A DNA stretch of 54,302 nt. It comes from Candidatus Dormiibacterota bacterium (GTDB taxonomy: Bacteria; Chloroflexota; Dormibacteria; Dormibacterales; Dormibacteraceae). The translations under genes were made by a program, and so were the position numbers. The notes under the pieces were generated by a model, which worked only from the letters and a program-made list of their open reading frames with translations, was not told the DNA's origin and did not search any database. The stretch's first letter is position 1. Every line of letters starts with the position of its first letter. Below are positions 15,741-24,371 of this stretch, piece by piece. The stretch is taken from contig PLYZ01000012.1 in the NCBI GenBank assembly GCA_003151935.1, positions 36,889-91,190 of the forward strand, read 5' to 3'.

Positions 15741-16246
15741 TGACCGGCTCCAACGCAGAGATGCGGCGGATCGAGGTCTCATGGAACAAGTTGGACGAAC
15801 TTGTCAATCAAGTCCAGGCCGCGAGCGGCCTGACCCGAGTCAGAACAGATGGATGGTCGGTCAAAGACCACCTCGCGCATGTCTCGGCCTGGGAGCATTC
15901 GCTCGTGGCGCTGATTGAAGGCCGCGACATGCTCGAAGCGATGGGCGTTCGCGGGCCCGTCGAAGAGAACACTGACGCGATCAATGAGGCGATCATGAAT
16001 CTGCACGCGAAGGACACGGCGGAAGAGGCGCTTGCGTACTTCCGAGATTCACACGCGCAAATGGTGGCTGCGCTCGGAAAGCTCAGCGACGCCGACCTCC
16101 AGAAGCCCTACAGCCACTTCCAGCCGGGCGACCCGGACGAAAAGAGGCCGGCGATCGGCTGGGTCGCGGGCAACACGTACGAGCACTACGCCAAGCACAT
16201 CGGCTGGATCAATCAGCTTTTGAGCGAGTCGAGCGCCGCTCGCTGA
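15740..16246 (+). CDS. DinB/ClbS-like four-helix-bundle protein
   Basis: A 168-residue protein of the DinB/DfsB superfamily: TDGWSVKDHLAHVSAWEHSL (first metal His region), the central helix DTAEEALAYFRDSHAQMVAAL and the C-terminal NTYEHYAKHIGWINQLL with the last His ligands. Members include thiol-dependent S-transferases and damage-inducible proteins of unknown role. The ATG overlaps the peroxiredoxin stop (TGATG), so its translation depends on ribosomes that pass the upstream TGA. Its 3' end overlaps pxpC tail-to-tail by 34 bp. Confidence 0.82.
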   Translation: MTGSNAEMRRIEVSWNKLDELVNQVQAASGLTRVRTDGWSVKDHLAHVSAWEHSLVALIEGRDMLEAMGVRGPVEENTDAINEAIMNLHAKDTAEEALAYFRDSHAQMVAALGKLSDADLQKPYSHFQPGDPDEKRPAIGWVAGNTYEHYAKHIGWINQLLSESSAAR

Positions 16247-17175
16247 GCCGCGCGCATGCGCAGAGCGGCTTCGATGCTGACCTCCACGAAGCTCAACTCG
16301 TCGCCAGGAAGCAGCTGCGCGGCGATCGGCATGGCCGCGCCGGCCAGGGTGGCGACGACGGGATAGCCTCCGGCGGTCTGGTGATCGGCCATGAGCAGGA
16401 TCGGCTGGCCGCTTCGGGGCACCTGCAGCGCGCCGGCAACCAGACCGAACGAGAGCAGCTCGTCCCCGGAGGCGTCCAGCGAATGCCCTTCGAGCCGGTA
16501 CCCCATGCGGTCGGCGTCGCGACCCACGGTGTACGCCGATCCGAACAGGGCTTTGCGGCTCTCGGCGGGCAGACGCGTGATGTGGGGGCCCGCGATCGCA
16601 GGCAGCATGTGGTCGGCGTAGGCGGGCCGGAGGTCGCGGTTCAGCTGGTGCCTCGAGATCGCGCGCGCCGATTGTGATGCGCCCTGCGCGCGCCTGGCGG
16701 GCGGGCTCGCGACGGCGATCACGTCCCCCGCGATCAGAGGACGTCCATGGAAGCCGCCGCGCTGTGCGAGCAGGTTGGTCGAGAAAGAGCCAAGCCACCG
16801 GTCCCCCGCAATCCCACCTGCCACCGCGATGTAGGCGCGAGCCCCCGAGCGCCGGCCGGCGAAGCTGAGCTGATCGTCTGGGCCCAGGATCACGCTGGTC
16901 CACATCGGCGCCGGCCGGCCGTTGACGAGTGGATCGAAGTCGGCTCCGGTGATCGCGACCAGACAGGGTTGCAGGGCGACCAGGGCCGGCCCACTCACGG
17001 TGCATTCGAGCGTGGCGGCACCTTCTTCGTTGCCCGCGAGGAGGTTCGCGGCCCTGTGCGCGAACCGATCCATCACGCCGCCGGGAGGGACGCCGGCAGA
17101 CATCGCATTCGGACGTCCCAGGTCCTGCACGGTCGTGAGGAGACCAGGCTTGCGGACGCGCAGCATCTCGCTCAC
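16213..17175 (-). CDS. pxpC: PxpC, 5-oxoprolinase subunit C (biotin-dependent carboxylase-like)
   Basis: A 320-residue KipA/PxpC family protein. Motifs: LRVRKPGLLTTVQDLGRP, GVPPGGVMDRFAHRAANLLAGN, LECTVSGPALVAL, SYTV-like RxxDRMGYRLEG (RDADRMGYRLEG) and LMADHQTAGGYPVVA. It works with PxpA and PxpB in pyroglutamate hydrolysis. GTG 17175 overlaps the pxpB stop by 4 bp (GTGA); ATG 17166 is the alternative. Confidence 0.94.
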   Translation of the reverse strand: MSEMLRVRKPGLLTTVQDLGRPNAMSAGVPPGGVMDRFAHRAANLLAGNEEGAATLECTVSGPALVALQPCLVAITGADFDPLVNGRPAPMWTSVILGPDDQLSFAGRRSGARAYIAVAGGIAGDRWLGSFSTNLLAQRGGFHGRPLIAGDVIAVASPPARRAQGASQSARAISRHQLNRDLRPAYADHMLPAIAGPHITRLPAESRKALFGSAYTVGRDADRMGYRLEGHSLDASGDELLSFGLVAGALQVPRSGQPILLMADHQTAGGYPVVATLAGAAMPIAAQLLPGDELSFVEVSIEAALRMRAAQRAALDSLKS

Positions 17176-17828
17176 GCAGGCGCTGCAAAGAACTTGACCC
17201 GATCGCCCGCCCGGAAAAGGCACGGTGGATCTGAGTCGGGTAGGAAGAGCTTGACCGAGGTCCGGCCGATGAGGTGCCATCCACCGGGCGTGGCCAGCGG
17301 GTAGATTCCAGTCTGGCGCGCGGCGATCGCTACAGAGCCCGCGGGCACCTTCGTCCTCGGGACCTCGCGTCGAGGGAGCTCGAGCTCCTCCGGCAGTGGC
17401 CCGAGGTAACCCCAGCCAGGTACGAATCCGACCAGAAACACGCGATAAATCGGCCGCGTGTGGATCTCGGCGATCTTCGCCGCGGGCAGGCTCAGCACCG
17501 CCGCCACGGCCTCCATGTCGGGTCCGTCGTAAACGACCGGAATCCGGTGAAGGCGGCCGGGTTCGGACATCGGCGGCCGCTTCGAAGCCAGCCTCCTGAT
17601 CGCTGTGGTGAGCGCGGCGTGCGTCGTCTGATCGGGGTCGAAGTGGACCGTGACGCTGGCGTATCCGGCGATGGCCTGGCGAACGTCGCGTCGCTTCTTC
17701 AGCGCCGCGGCCAGTGCGATCGCCCGCGTGTTGAGCGCGGTGTCGACCCGTGTTCCCAGCTCCGCGAGGAGCGCGGTGTCACCGAGCGGGTGAGTTCGCA
17801 CCTTGGTGGTGGAGCGCGGCGCTGGCAT
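17172..17828 (-). CDS. pxpB: PxpB, 5-oxoprolinase subunit B (KipI-like)
   Basis: A 218-residue protein with the PxpB/KipI signatures: HPLGDTALLAELG at the N-terminus, HRIPVVYDGPDM, YRVFLVGFVPGWGYLGPLP, RTKVPAGSVAIAARQTGIYP and TPGGWHLIGRT. It precedes pxpC with a 4-bp overlap and follows the DUF4013 gene with a 50-bp overlap. Alone, relatives (KipI) can inhibit sporulation kinases, but with pxpA and pxpC nearby the enzyme role is more likely. Confidence 0.94.
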   Translation of the reverse strand: MPAPRSTTKVRTHPLGDTALLAELGTRVDTALNTRAIALAAALKKRRDVRQAIAGYASVTVHFDPDQTTHAALTTAIRRLASKRPPMSEPGRLHRIPVVYDGPDMEAVAAVLSLPAAKIAEIHTRPIYRVFLVGFVPGWGYLGPLPEELELPRREVPRTKVPAGSVAIAARQTGIYPLATPGGWHLIGRTSVKLFLPDSDPPCLFRAGDRVKFFAAPA

Positions 17829-18435
17829 GTGCGCTCACAAGAATGGCGTAGAACACACCGGGCACGAGACCGACGCAGATCAGCCCGACGCACGCCAACC
17901 CGATCGCCCACCCGGTGACGATCGCGGCGGCGGCGAGATTCCAGGTCGCGAAGTCGCGCCTCACGGCTCGGATCGACGCGGGAAGGTCGAACAGGTCGAG
18001 GGGTCTGCCGGAGTGGGCGAAGCGGGCGGTGGCGTGTGGCATGTGAATCAGCAGTAGGAGCCCCCAAGGCAGGGCGAGCAGAAATCCGGCGGCGGTGTGC
18101 GCGTAGAGCTGCGAAACCGGCGCATCGGCCCCGCGCAGCAGGTGTGCGTCAAACAACCATCCGGCCACGGGATTCACGAGCAGGACGAAAGGCGCAGTCA
18201 AGAGCACCACGACGGCTGTCGTACAGAGACCGTCCAGCAGGAGCCGCCCTGACAGCTCCCACCTCGGCGGACCGGTCGCCGTGTCGAGCTCCGCGTTGCG
18301 CGTGGCGAGGATGGCGTAGCCGAGGAGTGGGATGAAAGCGACCGGCAGCAACATCACGGCGAGGAGTCCCGGGATCCACCGTGATTTCCACTCGCCTTGA
18401 AACGGCCACGAGAAGGATTCGGCGACCACCTTCAT
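17779..18435 (-). CDS. DUF4013-type polytopic membrane protein
   Basis: A 218-residue protein with about five hydrophobic segments and the DUF4013 pattern: an N-terminal FSWPFQGEWKSRWIPG, a GYAILATRN stretch after the first helix pair, and a Gly-rich C-terminal double helix (AIVTGWAIGLACVGLICVGLVPG). Function unknown. Its 3' end overlaps pxpB by 50 bp, so the pxpB start may lie later than annotated or the overlap is real. Confidence 0.78.
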   Translation of the reverse strand: MKVVAESFSWPFQGEWKSRWIPGLLAVMLLPVAFIPLLGYAILATRNAELDTATGPPRWELSGRLLLDGLCTTAVVVLLTAPFVLLVNPVAGWLFDAHLLRGADAPVSQLYAHTAAGFLLALPWGLLLLIHMPHATARFAHSGRPLDLFDLPASIRAVRRDFATWNLAAAAIVTGWAIGLACVGLICVGLVPGVFYAILVSAHASAALHHQGANSPAR

Positions 18436-18482
18436 GGTCGCAACCTTAAGGTGGTGCGGCTAGGGCGCTGTTCGTGGGGTGA

Positions 18483-18989
18483 CTACAGCTGGGATTCGAT
18501 CGCTTCGATCAGCTGAGGGTCTTCCGGGACGACCTTCGACCGGAACCGGCGCACCACGTGGCCGTCGCGGCCGACCAGGAACTTCTCGAAGTTCCATTTG
18601 ACGTTGCCCGCCTTTCCCGAGCCGTCAGCGGCTTCGCTCAGGATTTCGTACAGCGGGTGCTGATGGCCACCCTTGACGTCGAGCTTGGAGAACAGCGGGA
18701 AGGTGACTCCATAGTTGACGCTGCAGAACTCCTGGATCTTCTCGGCATCGCCTGGCTCCTGGTTGAAGAACTGATTGCAGGGAAAGCCGAGCACGACGAA
18801 GCCACGATCCGAATAGCGCTCGTTCAGCGCCTGAAGGCCTGCGTATTGCGGCGTGAACCCGCAGCGCGACGCCACGTTGACGGCGAGCACGACCTTGCCG
18901 GCATATTCGGAGAGCTGGGCGGGTTTTCCGTCGAGTTTTGGCAGCTCGATCTCGTAGATCGATCGGGCCTGCTTTGTGTCCACAACCAA
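18483..18989 (-). CDS. Glutathione peroxidase-family thiol peroxidase (Cys type)
   Basis: About 168 residues of a GPx fold. The peroxidatic residue is Cys43 in NVASRCGFTPQYAGL; the Gln and Trp of the catalytic tetrad are in GFPCNQFFNQEPG and VKWNFEKFLV. Unlike the peroxiredoxin at 15249, this enzyme uses Cys and not Sec. Bacterial members are generally thioredoxin-dependent. The start is uncertain: TTG 18989 or the GTG two codons later. Confidence 0.93.
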   Translation of the reverse strand: MVVDTKQARSIYEIELPKLDGKPAQLSEYAGKVVLAVNVASRCGFTPQYAGLQALNERYSDRGFVVLGFPCNQFFNQEPGDAEKIQEFCSVNYGVTFPLFSKLDVKGGHQHPLYEILSEAADGSGKAGNVKWNFEKFLVGRDGHVVRRFRSKVVPEDPQLIEAIESQL

Positions 18990-19031
18990 GAGAAGCCGGC
19001 GTGGAGAGCGGCTATTCCCGAAACGAGAGCG

Positions 19032-19643
19032 CTAACCCTTCTTGAGCTGGACCTCGAAGCCGTCGTCCATCGGGTTGACCTCGACATCGCCCGCCCTCAT
19101 GCGCATGCCCTCATCGACGCGGGTCGCGATGACTGAGCCCTCGAAGACAAGCTCCTCGAAACGCCATTCCTTGCCCTGCTTACGCATCTTCACCACCACG
19201 CCGCCGGGGCTGCGCCATACGCCGTCGCCGGCTGGTCGGAAGCCCCTGGTGACGAGCTCGCCCAGACGATCAGGAATCGCTTCGGCCGGCGGCTTGGCCG
19301 TGGGCCAGACAACCGGCCTCTCCGGTGCACCAGGTCGTGGCGAGTCACCCGCTCGCTGCGGCTTTCGAAACTTCGCCTGCTCGAGGGAGAGCCGGAGGAG
19401 CTCAGACCCTTCGTCCTGGGCGAAGAACGCGCCCGAGATCCGGCCCTGGTCCTGGGAGCGCCGGATGCAGTTCGCGCAGTCGGCCTCTGCCTCGACGGGC
19501 GCGAAGGACCCTGCGGCGAGCGTCTGACCACAAAGAGTCGTGACCGGGCCACTTCGTGGAACCCGGGGAGTCAGGTGGATCCGCCCGCCGGTCTTGCGCC
19601 TGACCGATTCGAGCTTCAGCTGCTGGACGCCCATATGCCTCAA
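19032..19643 (-). CDS. Hypothetical protein with a paired-Cys N-terminal region
   Basis: A 203-residue protein not recognised. The first 70 residues carry TLCGQ and CANCIRR, a possible zinc or redox site, next to a basic segment; the middle is Pro-rich; the last 90 residues (GELVTRGFRPAGDGVWRSP and following) look like a compact beta-rich domain. Start ATG 19643 or the in-frame ATG 19634. It lies 42 bp upstream of the GPx gene on the same strand. Confidence 0.65.
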   Translation of the reverse strand: MRHMGVQQLKLESVRRKTGGRIHLTPRVPRSGPVTTLCGQTLAAGSFAPVEAEADCANCIRRSQDQGRISGAFFAQDEGSELLRLSLEQAKFRKPQRAGDSPRPGAPERPVVWPTAKPPAEAIPDRLGELVTRGFRPAGDGVWRSPGGVVVKMRKQGKEWRFEELVFEGSVIATRVDEGMRMRAGDVEVNPMDDGFEVQLKKG

Positions 19644-19678
19644 TCATGGGCGCCGGGGTCGAAGCGCCGCGTCCCGGT

Positions 19679-20620
19679 CTACGTTCCGGCTCTCTTGCTG
19701 GCCGCCTGAAGCCTCAGGTTCGGCAGAGGTGTGAGGTTCGCCTCCACCTGGGCGCGATAGTGCTCGAAAGCCGGCGGCAGCGAAAGCCGCTCGCCGAGGT
19801 GCTCCTTCGGTTCGTCCGATGTGAATCCTGGTCCCTTGGTGGCGATCTCGAACAGGACGCCGCTGGGCTCCCTGAAGTAGATGGACCGGAAGTAAAAGCG
19901 GTCGATCACAGGGGTCGGGTCGCCGCCGCCCGCGATCACGCGATCGCGCCAGCCTTCGTGGTCAGCCATGGTCGACGCCCACGCGACATGGTGCACGGTG
20001 CCGGATCCGCTGAGCCCCCTCGGCTCGGGAGCATCGTCGTAAACGTAATACGAGCCTCGGGAATCGCCGCGCGACTCGTACGAGCCGGCGTCCGAGCTGC
20101 TGAACCCGACGGCATCCGCGAGGAACTGGCGGCTCGCTTCGGGCCGGCGCGAAAAGGCGCGCACCCCCGCAAATCCCTGGAGGGCGAGCTGCCTGGGGAT
20201 CTCCGGATGCTCTGCCACAAGCGGGTGGTCGGAGGTCGGCGCCGCGGTCAGCTCCAGGCCCAGCCCCTCGGGGTCTTCGAATCGAAGCCGATCGTCCTCC
20301 AGCGTGGATTCGATGCCGGCCGCCGCCAGCCTCCGGCCCCAGAACTCGAGCGCCTCGTGCGAAGCCACCCGCATCGCGATCCGGTGGATCATCCCGGCGC
20401 CGGCCCGGCCCCGGACCAGGCCGGGATACTCGAAGAAGGTGAGGTCGGCGCCCGGGCTGCCGTCCTCGTCGGCGTAGAAGAGGTGGTAGACGGCCGGGTT
20501 GTCCTGGTTGACCGTCTTCTTGACCAGCCGGAGCCCCATGACCCCCTCGTAGAAGAGGAGGTTCTTGGTCGCCTCGGCCGTGATGGCGCTGATGTGGTGG
20601 ATTCCGTCGAGCTTGGCCAT
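19679..20620 (-). CDS. VOC-family ring-cleaving dioxygenase (MhqO/MhqA-like)
   Basis: A 313-residue protein with two glyoxalase/bleomycin-resistance modules. The N-terminus GIHHISAITAEATKNLLFYEGVMGLRLVKKTVNQDN and the second module start TVHHVAWAS give the metal-binding His residues; Glu in the late FEIATKGPGF completes the site. This arrangement is typical of MhqO-type proteins annotated as ring-cleaving dioxygenases acting on hydroquinones. Single gene, divergent from the sigma factor. Confidence 0.88.
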   Translation of the reverse strand: MAKLDGIHHISAITAEATKNLLFYEGVMGLRLVKKTVNQDNPAVYHLFYADEDGSPGADLTFFEYPGLVRGRAGAGMIHRIAMRVASHEALEFWGRRLAAAGIESTLEDDRLRFEDPEGLGLELTAAPTSDHPLVAEHPEIPRQLALQGFAGVRAFSRRPEASRQFLADAVGFSSSDAGSYESRGDSRGSYYVYDDAPEPRGLSGSGTVHHVAWASTMADHEGWRDRVIAGGGDPTPVIDRFYFRSIYFREPSGVLFEIATKGPGFTSDEPKEHLGERLSLPPAFEHYRAQVEANLTPLPNLRLQAASKRAGT

Positions 20621-20706
20621 GACTGCCTATTCCTACCCAAAAGCAAGGGAGTTTTGTTCCGCCCCGTAACAGACGGCCGGTTTCGTGCGTAGAACCATTA
20701 CGGACG

Positions 20707-21240
20707 GTGAGCGACGACCACGCGGAGCACCTCCAGCAGGCGAGGGCGGGCGACGGCCGCGCCTTCGGAGACCTGCTTGCGCCTGTGCTCGATCCGGCCT
20801 TCCGGTTGGCTATGACGATGTTGAATGACCGAACCGCGGCGGAGGATGCCGTCCAGGAGGCCGCGCTGAAGGCGTGGCGGAAGCTGGACCGATTCCGGTC
20901 CGGAGCCGAGCTGCGGCCGTGGTTCCTGGCGATCGTCGCCAACGAGTGCCGGACGGCGCGGCGTGGTCGGTGGTGGGGGGTGCTGCGATTCGCCGACCTG
21001 GATAGGCTTCAGCGCGGCGCCGTCACCGATCGTGGTTGGGCAGAGCGAGCTGACCTCGACGCCGCGCTCGACCGGCTCGCGCAGCATCATCTCCTGGCTC
21101 TCAGCCTCTACTACCACCTGGACCTGCCGATCGAAGAGGTAGCGCGGGTGCTGGGCTGCTCGCCTGGCGGCGCACGGCAGCGCGTCCATCGAGCGCTCGC
21201 GGCGCTTCGACCCGCGATGGCAATGGAGGTGGACGTATGA
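20707..21240 (+). CDS. ECF-type RNA polymerase sigma factor
   Basis: A 177-residue sigma-70 family protein with region 2 (FRLAMTMLNDRTAAEDAVQEAALKAWRKLDRF, then the region 2.4 stretch LRPWFLAIVANECR) and region 4 (LALSLYYHLDLPIEEVARVLGCSPGGARQRVHRAL). It starts with GTG. The next gene overlaps its stop by 4 bp and occupies the position of an anti-sigma factor, so its activity is probably controlled by that membrane protein. Confidence 0.93.
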   Translation: MSDDHAEHLQQARAGDGRAFGDLLAPVLDPAFRLAMTMLNDRTAAEDAVQEAALKAWRKLDRFRSGAELRPWFLAIVANECRTARRGRWWGVLRFADLDRLQRGAVTDRGWAERADLDAALDRLAQHHLLALSLYYHLDLPIEEVARVLGCSPGGARQRVHRALAALRPAMAMEVDV

Positions 21241-22397
21241 CGCCAGACGAGAGGGAGCTTCGCCGGGCGCTCGATGAGCGCAGCGGAGAGCCGTCGCCAG
21301 AGTTCCGCGCGCGAATTTCGTCGCTGCGCCAAGACGAGAGGTCGCCGTCGCGCACGCTTTCGTCCATCGCCCTGGTGGCCGCCGCCGTCTTGACAATAGC
21401 AACGATTGGTGTCTTGCTCGTCGCGCGCCAGGCTCTCGGCCCGGTTCGTAGCGGCCCGGCGAGCGCGACGCGGCTCACATCGCCAACTGCGACACCATTT
21501 CCATCGCCGACGCCGACCCAAGTTTTCTTGCCGCAGACCGCGCAGCTGAGCGCACCCTCCACCGACATCCTCTGGGCGTATTTCGGCCAGGGCTTGCTCT
21601 TCCGCTCTACCGATCGAGGCGACACTTGGGAGCAACGAACTCTTCCAACCCAAAATCTCTCGCCCTTCGCCAATGTCACCTTTGTCGATGACCAGCACGG
21701 GTGGCTTTCCACAGGCGGATCGCCAGAGTCGGAGTGCAATGGAGAGGGGGCCGGTATCTGGCAGACGAACGATGGAGCGGCCACCTGGCAGCAAGTAGCG
21801 CTTGTCGACGGCTCAGGCCCGAGCGTCAATGGCATCGGCCTGGCGCAGTGCAAGGAGAACCTCTCCTTCGTCGACCGGACACATGGCTTCCTTGCCGCGT
21901 GGGACGCCAATCATCAGCCGACCATCTACCGAACGTCCGATGGTGGGCGAAGCTGGACCGGATCGACGCTCCCCGATCCGCCCGGCTTCAAGATTCAGGC
22001 CGGCGGATTCACTCTTCGAGCCGGACTGGTCAAGGGCTTCGGCAGTACTCTTTTGGTGATCGCAACGGATAGCCAGGGCAGCGACTATGTCTTCCGCTCA
22101 ATTGACGGTGGCGCCACGTGGACGCCAATCGCGAAGGCAGCCGTTGGCGCTGACAACATCGCACTCGCCACCGAGTCGCGGTGGCTCCAGCTGATCGCGT
22201 CTGACCAGTCGTTGGAGACACTGGACGCAGGCAAGTCGTGGCATCAGTACCCAACCGATTACTCCCAGGCTGCGCCGATCGCCCCCGTGGTTTCTTTCGG
22301 CGACGGGCTGGTCGGTTACGCCACCGTGCGTGGAAGCATCCAGCGAACCGTTGACGGCGGCATGCACTGGCTGATCATCAAAACGCCCGGGACTTAG
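21237..22397 (+). CDS. Membrane-anchored Asp-box (BNR-like) protein, possible anti-sigma partner
   Basis: A 386-residue protein: a short acidic/basic cytoplasmic N-terminus (about 40 residues), one transmembrane helix (about 41-65), a Thr/Pro-rich linker, then a beta-propeller-like domain with at least five Asp-box motifs (STDRGDTW, TNDGAATW, TSDGGRSW, SIDGGATW, TVDGGMHW). The topology and the 4-bp overlap with the ECF sigma gene suggest that it holds the sigma factor at the membrane and senses outside through the propeller. No recognised zinc anti-sigma motif (HxxxCxxC) is present, so the role is inferred. Confidence 0.75.
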   Translation: MTPDERELRRALDERSGEPSPEFRARISSLRQDERSPSRTLSSIALVAAAVLTIATIGVLLVARQALGPVRSGPASATRLTSPTATPFPSPTPTQVFLPQTAQLSAPSTDILWAYFGQGLLFRSTDRGDTWEQRTLPTQNLSPFANVTFVDDQHGWLSTGGSPESECNGEGAGIWQTNDGAATWQQVALVDGSGPSVNGIGLAQCKENLSFVDRTHGFLAAWDANHQPTIYRTSDGGRSWTGSTLPDPPGFKIQAGGFTLRAGLVKGFGSTLLVIATDSQGSDYVFRSIDGGATWTPIAKAAVGADNIALATESRWLQLIASDQSLETLDAGKSWHQYPTDYSQAAPIAPVVSFGDGLVGYATVRGSIQRTVDGGMHWLIIKTPGT

Positions 22398-22416
22398 CAC
22401 CCCAGATAATCGGATC

Positions 22417-23115
22417 ATGCCGATCACGGTCGTGGGGCTCGACGGCGACGACACGCTGTGGCACAACGAGACCCGCTTCATCCTCACCCAGGAAGAGCTT
22501 CGAGAGCTGCTGCACCGCCACCTCCCCGAGGCCGACGTCGACGCGCACCTGGCCCGGGTCGAGATGAAGAATCTCGGGGTGTACGGCTACGGGGTCAAGG
22601 CCTTCACGCTCTCAATGATCGAAACCGCAATCCAGCTCACCGAGGGGCGGATTCCCGCCGCCGACCTCGAGGTGATCCTCGGCTGGGGCAGGCGCATGCT
22701 GATGGAACCGACCGAGCTCCTCGATGGCGTCGAGCCCGCGGTGCGAGAGCTGAGCGAGCGGTACGACCTGCTGCTCATTACGAAGGGAGACCTCTTCGAC
22801 CAGGAAGGCAAGCTCGCGCGGTCGGGGCTGGCCGATCTGTTCCTCGGCGTCGAGGTCGTGAGCGAGAAGAACGCCGGCGCATATCGAGGCATCCTCGCGC
22901 GCCGGGGCATCAAGGCCGATGAATTCGTGATGGTCGGCAACTCGCTGCGCTCCGACATCCTCCCGGTCCTCGAGCTCGGTGCTCGAGCGGTGCACGTTCC
23001 CTACCACGTGACCTGGCACCACGAACACGTGCCGGAGGAGTCTCTGCCAAGGGAGGGGTGGTACCGGCTCGAGAGCATCGCGGCCATCGGGGAGTTCCTG
23101 GGGTCGATCAACTGA
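22417..23115 (+). CDS. HAD-superfamily hydrolase
   Basis: A 232-residue HAD protein. Motif I is VVGLDGDDTLWHNE (DxD in GDDTLW), motif II LLLITKGD, motif III the Lys in VVSEKNAGAYRGIL, motif IV EFVMVGNSLRSDILPVLELGARAVHVP. The order and cap size fit a phosphoglycolate phosphatase-like or YjjG-like phosphatase; the substrate is unknown. GATAAT lies six bases before the ATG. Confidence 0.88.
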   Translation: MPITVVGLDGDDTLWHNETRFILTQEELRELLHRHLPEADVDAHLARVEMKNLGVYGYGVKAFTLSMIETAIQLTEGRIPAADLEVILGWGRRMLMEPTELLDGVEPAVRELSERYDLLLITKGDLFDQEGKLARSGLADLFLGVEVVSEKNAGAYRGILARRGIKADEFVMVGNSLRSDILPVLELGARAVHVPYHVTWHHEHVPEESLPREGWYRLESIAAIGEFLGSIN

Positions 23116-23228
23116 CCGGTTGCGAGCGGTGGCGGCCCGCGCCGTAGGAGGACCCGCCCGGCCCAAAGTCTGGTGCTAGGATCGTGGCGCGTTTCCGACG
23201 CACTTGGCCGTCGAATGAGGAGAGAAAG

Positions 23229-24317
23229 ATGCTCAGAGCGAAGACTTGGTTGTCTGCAGTCGCGGTCGTGGGCGCGCTCCTGGCTGCCGCGTGCGGTTCG
23301 ACATCGCCAACCTCGTCAGCCTCGCCGGCAGGAACCCAATACCCCAACTTCCTGGCGTGCATGGTCACCGACACCGGCGGCATCGACGACCGGTCATTCA
23401 ACGCCAGCGCCTACCTAGGTGAGCAGAACGCCAAGAAGGACCTCGGTGTGCAGATCAAGTATCTCTCCTCGACATCGGCGAACGACTACTCGCCGAATGT
23501 CGACGCCTTTGTCAACCAGAAGTGCGGGTTGATCGTCACCGTCGGCTTCCTGATGGGCGACATCACGCAGACGAAGGCGGCGACAAACCCGACTCAGAAG
23601 TTCGCGATCGTCGACTACAGCTACTCGCCAGCGATCAACAACGTGCTTGGCCTCACCTACCAGACCAATCAGGACGGGTTCCTGGGCGGCTACCTGGCCG
23701 CCGGCATGAGCAAGACCGGTGCGGTGGGCACCTTCGGCGGAATCAACATCCCGACCGTGACCATCTACATGGACGGTTTTGCGGCGGGCGTCTACTACTA
23801 CAACAAGCAGCACAGCGCCAAAGTCAAGGTGCTGGGCTGGAACCCCGCCACCCAGAACGGCTCCTTCTCCGGTGACTTCACGAGCCAGGACAAAGGCCAG
23901 GCCATAGCCAATACGGAGATGCAGCAGGGTGCCGATGTGATCTTCCCCGTGGCCGGCAACGTCGGCCTGGGCGCGGCGGCCGCGGTACAGGCCAACGGTA
24001 AGGCCACCATGGAGTGGGTCGACACCGACGGCTGCGTCAGCGCGCCCCAGTACTGCTCGCTCTTCATCACCTCGGTCAACAAGGGCATCGCAGCGTCGGT
24101 CGAGGCGGCAATCAAAGCGGCCGCCGACGGAAGCTTCGCCGGCGGTAACTACGTGGGCACGCTGGCCAACGGCGGCGTCGGCCTGGCTCCCTACCACAAC
24201 TTCGACAGCAAGATCCCGAGCGCGCTCAAGACCGAGCTCGACACGATCAAGCAAGGCATCATCGGCGGGAGCATCTCGGTCGATCCAAAGGCGTGGCAGT
24301 CGTACGCCGCCGCCTGA
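23229..24317 (+). CDS. BMP-family nucleoside-binding lipoprotein
   Basis: A 362-residue substrate-binding protein of the basic membrane protein (BmpA/PnrA/Med) family. Signal peptide with lipobox LLAAACGS. Family motifs: MVTDTGGIDDRSFNASAYLG, YSPNVDAFVNQKCGLIVTVGF, TNQDGFLGGYLAAGMSKTG and ADVIFPVAGNVGLGAAAAVQ. It captures nucleosides for the ABC transporter downstream. ATG 23229 follows AGGAGAGAAAG, a good ribosome binding site. A TAGGAT hexamer about 50 bases upstream is a possible -10. Confidence 0.93.
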   Translation: MLRAKTWLSAVAVVGALLAAACGSTSPTSSASPAGTQYPNFLACMVTDTGGIDDRSFNASAYLGEQNAKKDLGVQIKYLSSTSANDYSPNVDAFVNQKCGLIVTVGFLMGDITQTKAATNPTQKFAIVDYSYSPAINNVLGLTYQTNQDGFLGGYLAAGMSKTGAVGTFGGINIPTVTIYMDGFAAGVYYYNKQHSAKVKVLGWNPATQNGSFSGDFTSQDKGQAIANTEMQQGADVIFPVAGNVGLGAAAAVQANGKATMEWVDTDGCVSAPQYCSLFITSVNKGIAASVEAAIKAAADGSFAGGNYVGTLANGGVGLAPYHNFDSKIPSALKTELDTIKQGIIGGSISVDPKAWQSYAAA

Positions 24318-24333
24318 TCAAAGCGAACCTGAT

Positions 24334-24362
24334 TCGAGGCGGCCGGTAAAAGGCCGGCCGCC
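24334..24362 (+). terminator. Intercistronic hairpin after the BMP gene
   Basis: An 11-bp perfect stem, GAGGCGGCCGG (24334-24344) / CCGGCCGCCTC (24352-24362), has a 7-base A-rich loop and no T-run after it. It sits between the binding protein and its ATPase gene. Such hairpins often act as partial terminators or 3' stabilisers that let the binding protein be made in excess over the transporter. Confidence 0.6.
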
Positions 24363-24371
24363 TCACCTCTA

